From contig NZ_JBEPSM010000004.1 in NCBI RefSeq assembly GCF_040548815.1, forward strand, positions 310,001 to 374,000: a stretch of 64,000 nt of DNA. Direction: 5' to 3'. Below are positions 53,906-60,396 of this stretch, piece by piece; within the stretch, counting starts at the first letter, position 1; every line of letters starts with the position of its first letter. The notes under the pieces were generated by a model that was not told the DNA's origin, made no database searches, and saw nothing but the letters and a program-made list of their open reading frames with translations. The stretch is from Kaistia defluvii (GTDB lineage: Bacteria > Pseudomonadota > Alphaproteobacteria > Rhizobiales > Kaistiaceae). The position numbers and the translations under genes are program-made.

Positions 53906-56900
53906 TGGCACGTCCACAAGTGCGGGAGGTCTCCGGACCTTCCGCCATCCAGGGTATCGCCGCGCCGGTCAACACCTACGTCCGGCCGGCAGAGCCGGGG
54001 CGCTCCTCCCTTAATGACCTGGCTGAGGGTCTCGCCGCGTTTGATGCGGGCCTCGGGTCCTACATGAACAAGAAGAAGGCCGAGACGGAAGAGGCCGATG
54101 CCGCGCGGGCCATTGTGGACTTCAACCGCAACAACCAGGTGGGCTGGGCTGAAGCGGTGCGCCAGGGTCTCGTCCCGGCATCCTCCTCGCCCATCTACAT
54201 GTCCGCCTACAAGAAGGCCCAGGGCAACCTTGCGGGTCTCCGCCTGGGCGACAAGTTCGCCCTGGACTACGAGACCTGGGAGGGCCGGCACGACGCTGAT
54301 GAGACAGCCTTCTCCGCGTGGGCCAGCCAGTGGATGTCCGACAATGTGGGTGATGAGCAGGATGCGGATGTCCTGACCGGCCTCGCTCCACACCTTGAAC
54401 GCATCACCATGGGCGGGCTCGGGACTTTCGGGAAGGAGCGCGAGGCTCGCATCAGGGCTCAGGCCCAGGCCACTACAGGCGCCACCATTAACCATGCCCT
54501 CACCGAGACGGTAGACGACGGCAGGGCCACGGGGACGACCGACTGGGACGCCTTCTGGAACCAGGCCATGGTCATCCGCGAGGAGGCCCTCAAGCGTGGC
54601 GAACAGGAAGCCCCGGTGGATCAGCTTCTGGTGGACTCCATCCTCCTCCAGGCCGAGCGGACCTCCGACATGGAAGTCCTGAAGCTCCTCGACCGCAAGC
54701 TGCCCGGGCGGGATCACCCGCTCAACCTGGACCCCAAGGTCCGTGACGCCATGACCAAATCCCAGGACCGCATCCTCGCGGCCCAGGGAGCGGCTGGGGC
54801 GGATGTCGCCCAGGAGCGGGAACGCCAGGAGAAGATGCAGCAGGAGGCGTGGAAGGCGGAGGCCTTCTCCCTCATCTACACCGGGAAGGATGTCCCCGAG
54901 GAACTCATCAAGAACCTCAGCCGCAGGGACGGTGACATCCGGAAGACCATCGAGGACGCCAAGAAGGCCTATAAGGAAGGTACCACGCAGGAAGACGACC
55001 AGTCCCTCATGGGCGTCTGGGCGGACATCGATGCGGGCGCCGGCCTCGACTACATCAACAAGGCCCGTGAGAAGGGCATCATTCGGGGCCATACGACCTA
55101 CCTCAAGGCCCTGGACCGGATGGAGGCCGTCAAGAAAGCGACCGAGGACGGAGGCATCTTCACGGTACCGACCGCGAAGGACACCGTTAAGTTCCTGACG
55201 AACGCCACCGCGATCAGCAACACAGAGGCCATCATCAGCGGGGACATGCCGCTCTCCAGCGAAGCCCTGGAAGCCCTCTTCGACTACCGGCAACTCCTCC
55301 TCGACTGGGAGAGGCGCAATCCCGGGGCCCCCATGATGGTGAAGGAGAAGGCGGCGCTGGACGCGGCCAACATCATTCGGTCTCGCCTTCGGCCCGACGA
55401 TACCGGGGAGCACGTCAACATTTACGAATCGGAGGCGGATGCCGCTCGGGCCCAACAGGAACGGGAGGCGGCCGAAGAGGCGGAACGGCAGGCCGAGGCC
55501 CGAGCCGCCGAAGAAGCGGCCAACGACCTTCCCACTTATGTGGCCGAAGACCAGGGAAACTGGTGGGACGGCATCCTCCAGGTGGGAAACACCATGCTGA
55601 ACAACCTCGCGGCTGGGCCGGACGGTCCCAAGCAGAGCGTCTTTGGCGGTGGTCAATCACAGGGTACCCAGCAGCCCGGGACTAGCGCCTTCGGCGTCCC
55701 GACTACCACGGGTGATGAGACCTCTACGCCGCCCCCAGCGCTGGAGACCCTGAGCCCCGCCGTCAGGTCAGCCGTCGATGCCTTCTCGCAGAAGCATGGG
55801 GTCTCCGTGGAGGAGGCCAATAGGCTCTTCCACGAGGAGATGCGGACCATCATGGGCGGTGAGGATGGTGTGGACCCGACCATCACCAACTCCATCCAGC
55901 CGGACACCTCCCAGGTCTCCCCCGAGACACGCGAGAAGCTAACCAACCTCTTCAGCGATCCGCCCAAGGTGGAGTCCCTCCGGCGAGCCGGTGTCCCCAT
56001 GGACGGCATCCTCGGCCTCATCGGGCACACCGAGGGGACCGACCGCAGGAACGGCTACAACGAGACGCTAGGCTACGGCGCCTACACGGGCGGAGACGTG
56101 AACCTCGTCGGCATGACGCTCGACCAGGTGGACGCCCTCCAGTCCAAGATGCTGCGCCACAAGAACAACAAGTGGAACAGCTCGGCGCTCGGCCGCTACC
56201 AGATCGTCCGCACCACCATGAGGAGCATCCGCAAAGAGATGGGCCTCACGGGCAACGAGGTGTTTGACGAGAAGATGCAGGACCGTATGGCGATGCACCT
56301 TCTGGAGCGGCGGGGTCTGTCTAAGTGGCAGGCCGGCCAGATGAGCGACGCCCAGTTCCTCAATGGCCTCTCCGCCGAGTGGGCCTCTCTCCCGAGGGCG
56401 TCCGGACGGGGCACCTACAAGGGCCAGCGGGTCTCCGTCACCCCGAAGCAGGTCCTCAGGGCGCTCCAGGGTGGTCCTCCGGGCCATAGCTCCGCCAAGC
56501 TCACCGCCTCCCTAGGCTCTCCGAACGCTCCTCCCGCCTACGCCAAGATACCCGACGTGGACAGCGAGGGCCGAGCGGGACAGGTGGCCAAGTTCCAGGA
56601 GTGGAACAGCGACCCCGTGGGCAACCACGAGGTCAACCTCAAGACCCTCCAGCCGTCCCTCCAGGACGTGATCAAGCGGGCCCAGAAGGTCAGCGGCATC
56701 AAGTTCGTCATCGGGTCCGGCAAGCGCGATGCGGCCCTCCAGAAGAAGGCCGTGGAGTGGGGCTGGAGCAAGACCCATGACAGCGACCACCTCGACGGCA
56801 ACGCCGTGGACCTCTGGCCCATCGACGCGGACGGGGCGGTCAACTTCGACGCAGCCTCGCAGGCTGAAATCGTGAGGGCCATGAAGGTGGCCGCCAAGGA

Positions 56901-56976
56901 ACTCGGCATCAAGCTCGACATCGGTGCCGACTGGAAGCGCTTCAAGGACAAGCCTCACTTCGCCATCAAGACCTAG
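53905..56976 (+). CDS. Large virion-type protein with muramidase-like and M15 peptidase domains
   Basis: 1023 aa. The N-terminal 500 residues are hydrophilic and helical, like injected internal virion proteins of podoviruses. A charged Ala/Glu coiled-coil segment follows (about 512-541). A lysozyme-like or lytic-transglycosylase-like domain lies at about 695-855 (catalytic-type Glu in IGHTEGTDR; NETLGYGAYTGG; SALGRYQIV; EWASLP). The C-terminal 120 residues form an M15 (D-Ala-D-Ala carboxypeptidase-like) peptidase with zinc ligands in SDHLDGNAVDLW and KPHFAIK. Both domains cut peptidoglycan. No signal peptide is present. The protein may help DNA entry or release; no capsid or portal gene is visible nearby. 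Confidence 0.82.
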   Translation: MARPQVREVSGPSAIQGIAAPVNTYVRPAEPGRSSLNDLAEGLAAFDAGLGSYMNKKKAETEEADAARAIVDFNRNNQVGWAEAVRQGLVPASSSPIYMSAYKKAQGNLAGLRLGDKFALDYETWEGRHDADETAFSAWASQWMSDNVGDEQDADVLTGLAPHLERITMGGLGTFGKEREARIRAQAQATTGATINHALTETVDDGRATGTTDWDAFWNQAMVIREEALKRGEQEAPVDQLLVDSILLQAERTSDMEVLKLLDRKLPGRDHPLNLDPKVRDAMTKSQDRILAAQGAAGADVAQERERQEKMQQEAWKAEAFSLIYTGKDVPEELIKNLSRRDGDIRKTIEDAKKAYKEGTTQEDDQSLMGVWADIDAGAGLDYINKAREKGIIRGHTTYLKALDRMEAVKKATEDGGIFTVPTAKDTVKFLTNATAISNTEAIISGDMPLSSEALEALFDYRQLLLDWERRNPGAPMMVKEKAALDAANIIRSRLRPDDTGEHVNIYESEADAARAQQEREAAEEAERQAEARAAEEAANDLPTYVAEDQGNWWDGILQVGNTMLNNLAAGPDGPKQSVFGGGQSQGTQQPGTSAFGVPTTTGDETSTPPPALETLSPAVRSAVDAFSQKHGVSVEEANRLFHEEMRTIMGGEDGVDPTITNSIQPDTSQVSPETREKLTNLFSDPPKVESLRRAGVPMDGILGLIGHTEGTDRRNGYNETLGYGAYTGGDVNLVGMTLDQVDALQSKMLRHKNNKWNSSALGRYQIVRTTMRSIRKEMGLTGNEVFDEKMQDRMAMHLLERRGLSKWQAGQMSDAQFLNGLSAEWASLPRASGRGTYKGQRVSVTPKQVLRALQGGPPGHSSAKLTASLGSPNAPPAYAKIPDVDSEGRAGQVAKFQEWNSDPVGNHEVNLKTLQPSLQDVIKRAQKVSGIKFVIGSGKRDAALQKKAVEWGWSKTHDSDHLDGNAVDLWPIDADGAVNFDAASQAEIVRAMKVAAKELGIKLDIGADWKRFKDKPHFAIKT

Positions 56977-57124
56977 GCACGCCAGGCAGAGGGCGGCCCG
57001 TGGGGCGCTCATCGAGAATCGCAAGGCCCGGGCCCGAGGCTAGCTGGGAGCGCAAGACCTCCTGGCAGCGCTACGGCCGCAATAGACGGCAGCGACCAAC
57101 ACAGCACGCATAGATCAACCCTTG

Positions 57125-57148
57125 GGGCGGCCTTCGAGCCGCCCTTTT
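57125..57148 (+). terminator. Intrinsic terminator after the virion-type gene
   Basis: GGGCGGC (57125-57131), a 6-base loop CTTCGA, GCCGCCC (57138-57144) and TTTT form a classical rho-independent terminator. It separates the virion-type gene from the next three-gene unit, whose ribosome site begins within 10 bases, so that unit needs read-through or a promoter in the 57.0-57.1 kb gap. Confidence 0.85.
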
Positions 57149-57163
57149 CCATGGGAGACCACC

Positions 57164-57739
57164 ATGAACGACTTCAACGATTTCCCCCTAGATGTAGAAA
57201 ATGGGGAGCCGGTTATCGCGACCATTGCCCACTGGCACGAACCCGCCCCGCTGAAGGGCGGTTTCAGCATTCCAGCCTGTAGCTATGGCGTGAACCTTGT
57301 AGTAGGCGGCCAGTTCGTCCGCCAGCTTTGGGGCGCTGGATATGCTCCCGAGCCCATTCCCATCATTTCCCATGCACTCTGGCGCGTGCTGAACGTTGTA
57401 CCCGCTACCTCCCTCCTTGAGGTCGAAGCGATGGCGGATTTCGGGCTCTCCTGGGGGCCGAATGGCTATGTCGCCAACAGGCTTTCAGGCCGAAAGCTGG
57501 CCGAGCGCAATCTGGCCCTATGGTCTCTCATGCAGGAGCTTCAGGCCGCCCATCAGGCAGGGCGCTGGAGCTTCACGCCACTCCCGAAGAAGAAGGCCGA
57601 TAGGTGGTCCCTCTTCAAGGCCAAGGAGACCGACCTTCTCGTCGCGCGGCCGGCGACCCTCAAGCATAAGGCCAGGCACAGCCCAACGCCCGACACCTAT
57701 CCGAGGGGCATCGCGTTCTTGCAGGGCGGCACCGTATGA
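57164..57739 (+). CDS. Element protein of unknown function (191 aa)
   Basis: Starts at the ATG at 57164 after GGGAG. The protein has two clear parts: an N-terminal mixed alpha/beta region with aromatic residues (WHEPAPLKGGFSIPACSYGVN) and a basic C terminus (KKKADRWSLFKAK, LKHKARHSPTP). No family is recognised. It overlaps the zinc-ribbon gene by 4 bases, so its role is probably linked to that protein and the polymerase-like protein. Confidence 0.7.
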   Translation: MNDFNDFPLDVENGEPVIATIAHWHEPAPLKGGFSIPACSYGVNLVVGGQFVRQLWGAGYAPEPIPIISHALWRVLNVVPATSLLEVEAMADFGLSWGPNGYVANRLSGRKLAERNLALWSLMQELQAAHQAGRWSFTPLPKKKADRWSLFKAKETDLLVARPATLKHKARHSPTPDTYPRGIAFLQGGTV

Positions 57740-58548
57740 CATCACGGAACAGAAGGCTGACCCAGAAGGCCGACATTAAGCGCCGAGCCCATGGTCCTCC
57801 GAGCTTCCCGCGAGAACATTGCGTGGTCCCGGGATGTCGGCGCCCGACGCAACGCTCCTCCTCGCAGGGCCTGTCGGAGACCTACTGCAAACGCCACAAG
57901 GAACACCTACGGACCCACGGCCACGAACACCGCAAATCGTACTCCAAGGCAGAACTAGTGCCCTTTCGGAAAGCCGCGCGGGAGTGGTTCATGGAGCATC
58001 GGGAAGATAGGGCCGTCCAGATGGCCGTCCGTTCGCTGGAAGGCCTCATGGCCTCGCAAGGCAAGTCTAAAGACGCCTACCACCAGCGCGGCATGACACC
58101 CGAGGCGAAGGCCAGGAACACACTCGCGCGGCTCCATGAGGCCGGAAAGGCCGCGCAAACCCTACTACTCATCGTCCTCACCATCCAGGCGGCCCACGCC
58201 GAGCTAGGGCCTTGGGGTGCCCCTGACTGGGAAGCCGTCCAGATCAGTAAGCAGGCGAAGCGACTCCGGGGAGCAGCCGGGACGCACTACCCCGATGCAC
58301 CCTCACGGTATCCCCGAAGCGAGGGGCTCTATCTCAGGCACCTTGGAAGGATGCTCGCAGAGCGGGCCTCGCTCGGGATCGGCGGCGACACCATCGACCA
58401 CATCAGGGAGCGGGCACGGCCGTCCATCAAGCGGCCTCGCCCCAAGCCAGCGCCGCCAAGGGATGACACAGTGGATGAACTGAGACGGATGCAGGCCTTC
58501 ACAGCCGCCCTTCGCGGAGGCTCCTGGACGGTCACGGCGAGAGGCTAG
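57736..58548 (+). CDS. Zinc-ribbon-like element protein (270 aa)
   Basis: The N terminus holds a probable zinc site, C-x4-C near residues 29-34 and CKRHKEH about 20 residues on (CVVPGC, then YCKRHKEHLRTHGHEH), reminiscent of HNH-nuclease or phage zinc fingers but without a complete HNH motif. The remainder is basic and helical, ending in a Pro/Arg-rich tail (RARPSIKRPRPKPAPPR) likely to bind nucleic acid. It is translated by coupling with both neighbours (ATGA overlap before; 2-base gap after). Function unknown; a partner of the palm-domain protein is plausible. Confidence 0.65.
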   Translation: MTSRNRRLTQKADIKRRAHGPPSFPREHCVVPGCRRPTQRSSSQGLSETYCKRHKEHLRTHGHEHRKSYSKAELVPFRKAAREWFMEHREDRAVQMAVRSLEGLMASQGKSKDAYHQRGMTPEAKARNTLARLHEAGKAAQTLLLIVLTIQAAHAELGPWGAPDWEAVQISKQAKRLRGAAGTHYPDAPSRYPRSEGLYLRHLGRMLAERASLGIGGDTIDHIRERARPSIKRPRPKPAPPRDDTVDELRRMQAFTAALRGGSWTVTARG

Positions 58549-58550
58549 CT

Positions 58551-59915
58551 ATGGAGGACTTTGACGAGACATTTAGTGAACAATCTAGGGATAGAAAGGG
58601 CCCGAGAGTAAACAATGAAGGCGCCCCCGCATCGATCTTCCTGGACCCGTGGCTCACCACGAAGGGAGCCCCGCTAGTCGCGCTCGTGGACCACCTCATG
58701 CTTGTCACCACGCCCGACGCTAGGAAACGCACGAGGTCTCTCCGCCGTGACGCGGCCCAGCGTCGCCGCTTCGTCATGGGGAACATCGCGGCCAACCTCG
58801 TTCAGCTGGCCTTGAGCCCATCCCGCGAGGAAGGCGGCCTCCTGGCAATCGCTACGGCCAAGACGAAGCCCACACGCTACGACCGCGAGGACTACCCTCA
58901 AGGCATACTCGCCGGGTCCGTAGCGGCCCTTGCGGACGCGGGGATGCTGGTCCGTCACCCGTTTGTATTCAAGCAAGCCACGACAACCGTGGAGCCTACG
59001 CCCGAGTTCATCGCCTTGATGCAACGACATGGGGTGCGACTCGCGGACATTGGCAGGGATGCAGGCGGGGAGACCATCTGGCTACGGGCACGGGAGGATG
59101 AGAACGGGGAGACTCTGCGTCGCCGGCAGTACCGCAACCAGACCATCGGCAAGACGCTTGTTCACTACGACGACACCGAGGAAACGGAACGGCTTCGCGC
59201 CGAGATGGAGCGCATCAACTCCACCCTCAATGGGGCCGAGATAGCCTACGCTGGGGAGCCGATAGGGCCGTTGGCACTGCGCCGGGTCTTCCTCCTGCGG
59301 TCGGCCAGTGACCCGTATGAATTTAAGCTCAGCGGCCGGATTGTCGGCGGCTTCTGGCAAACACTGAGGAAGGACAAGCGGTATCTCATCACCGTTGGCG
59401 GGGAAGGGATCGCGGACCTCGATTTCTCGGCCGCTTTCCCTAGCCTCGCCTACGTCGTCGCCACGGGCGCACTGCCGGATGGAGACCCCTACGACATCCC
59501 CGGCCTGGGCGAACACCGGGACGGGGCCAAGCTGGCGATGATCTCGATGCTATCCCGCAAGGGTGACATGCGGCGGCTTTCTCCAGAGCTTAAGGCGGCC
59601 TTGCCTGAGGGCTGGACCGCACGGCGGCTTGTGGAAGCTCTGACGCTCCGACATCCCGCCATCGCCCACATGTTCGGGCGAGACGTAGGCATTGAGCTAA
59701 TGCACCTGGAGGCGAGCATTATGACGGCGGTGCTTCTGGAGCTAGCCGACCGGGGAATCCCAGCGCTGCCAATCTTCGACGGCCTCAACGTCAGGAAGTC
59801 CGACAGCGCGGTTGCTCAAGAGGTGATGCGGGCGGTATCGGCTCAATGTCTTGGCGTTGCACTGCGTGTTGTGGAGAAGCCGATATGGCGGCCGAGAGCG
59901 GCCCTCGCGGCTTAA
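58551..59915 (+). CDS. Polymerase-palm-like protein (family A/single-subunit type), uncharacterised
   Basis: 454 aa. The C-terminal 200 residues show polymerase-like motifs in order: SGRIVGGFWQ (262-270); motif A with Asp291 (LDFSAAFPSLAY); GDPYDI (311-316); a helix with Arg323 and Lys327 (RDGAKLAMISMLSRK) like motif B; and motif C with Asp410 (LPIFDGLNV) after LEASIMTAVLLELADRGI. The spacing resembles family A DNA polymerases and T7-like RNA polymerases, but fingers and thumb are much reduced, there is no exonuclease domain, and reverse-transcriptase YxDD is absent. Similar orphan proteins (GR-x-YGG-x-WQ, LDF, GD-x-YDI, HD) occur in alphaproteobacterial mobile DNA, in my recollection without known function. 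It ends inside the duplicated segment. Confidence 0.65.
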   Translation: MEDFDETFSEQSRDRKGPRVNNEGAPASIFLDPWLTTKGAPLVALVDHLMLVTTPDARKRTRSLRRDAAQRRRFVMGNIAANLVQLALSPSREEGGLLAIATAKTKPTRYDREDYPQGILAGSVAALADAGMLVRHPFVFKQATTTVEPTPEFIALMQRHGVRLADIGRDAGGETIWLRAREDENGETLRRRQYRNQTIGKTLVHYDDTEETERLRAEMERINSTLNGAEIAYAGEPIGPLALRRVFLLRSASDPYEFKLSGRIVGGFWQTLRKDKRYLITVGGEGIADLDFSAAFPSLAYVVATGALPDGDPYDIPGLGEHRDGAKLAMISMLSRKGDMRRLSPELKAALPEGWTARRLVEALTLRHPAIAHMFGRDVGIELMHLEASIMTAVLLELADRGIPALPIFDGLNVRKSDSAVAQEVMRAVSAQCLGVALRVVEKPIWRPRAALAA

Positions 59916-59991
59916 CTTGCCACTAGTGCCCCTTCAAGTCTCCCCTCTAGGAGAAAGGAGCCTAGAGTAGGATCGGTCTCTCCTTCTCATC
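59877..59991 (+). repeat. 115 bp duplicated segment, left copy
   Basis: This segment covers the last 13 codons of the palm-domain gene (including the stop) plus 76 bases downstream. It recurs at 63739-63853 with one mismatch (C59947 versus G63809). Homology beyond 59991 continues as shorter blocks. The two copies flank the restriction-modification gene. Confidence 0.95.
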
Positions 59992-60140
59992 ATCGCCCTC
60001 AAGGCTGGGAGGAGAGACCAGAGGGCAACGTAAGGCGGCGAGCGGAGACATTCCTTCAGTGCTCAATGTGACTGACCTCCTCCCGGAAGACCTTTGGCCT
60101 CGCCTCACGGTCTAGAGGAGGTGGAGGATAGTCTCCACCT
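59945..60140 (+). ncRNA. Putative structured RNA downstream of the palm-domain gene
   Basis: Four hairpins follow one another. H1 is 59945-59967 (7 bp, CTCTAGG/CCTAGAG). H2 is 59975-60019 (9 bp, GGTCTCTCC/GGAGAGACC). H3 is 60075-60122 (8 bp, ACCTCCTC/GAGGAGGT, with a nested AGACC/GGTCT). H4 is 60118-60141 (9 bp, GAGGTGGAG/CTCCACCTC), which competes with H3. The right copy keeps a similar order. No T-run or reading frame explains this. It may be a functional RNA, a 3' untranslated element or a DNA recombination site; transcription is unproven. Confidence 0.45.
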
Positions 60141-60141
60141 C

Positions 60142-60396
60142 ACCCCGGTCACCCTATGCACTGTTCCAGTCCCCCGGTCCCACTAACCTCCCGCCACCCC
60201 TACCGTCCGCCCCATATCTCCCGCGATGCATTTCATCACGTACTATCCGGGGGGCTCCACCACAGCGGCGGGGGCGCCCAGCGTCGGTCTTAGGGGGAGT
60301 GCCTGCTGGAGGACTTCGAAATGACCGATATGGGGTGAGAGCGGAGTGGCAGCTTTGGGAAGTCGTGGCGCAAGTGCTGACACACCTGCAATTATC
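60142..60396. other. Non-coding spacer between RNA-like element and restriction gene
   Basis: 255 bases. The left half is very C-rich on the plus strand (for example 60170-60230) and the right half more mixed. A minus-strand 85-codon frame across it overlaps the restriction gene and looks spurious. No terminator with a T-run is seen for the minus-strand gene that ends at 60397. Confidence 0.4.

Noticed and set aside
53815..55656. Minus-strand open frame (613 codons) opposite the virion-type gene
   Set aside because: Repetitive Gly/Leu/Val shadow; the plus strand encodes recognisable muramidase-like and M15 domains.
58551..59915. Reverse transcriptase or retron assignment for the palm-domain protein
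   Set aside because: The YxDD motif of reverse transcriptases is absent; motif C is F-D-G and the surrounding pattern is closer to family A/single-subunit polymerases.
59945..60140. Simple intrinsic terminator after the palm-domain gene
   Set aside because: Several successive hairpins without any T-run, conserved in order in a second copy, are more than a terminator needs; a rho-independent role is not supported.
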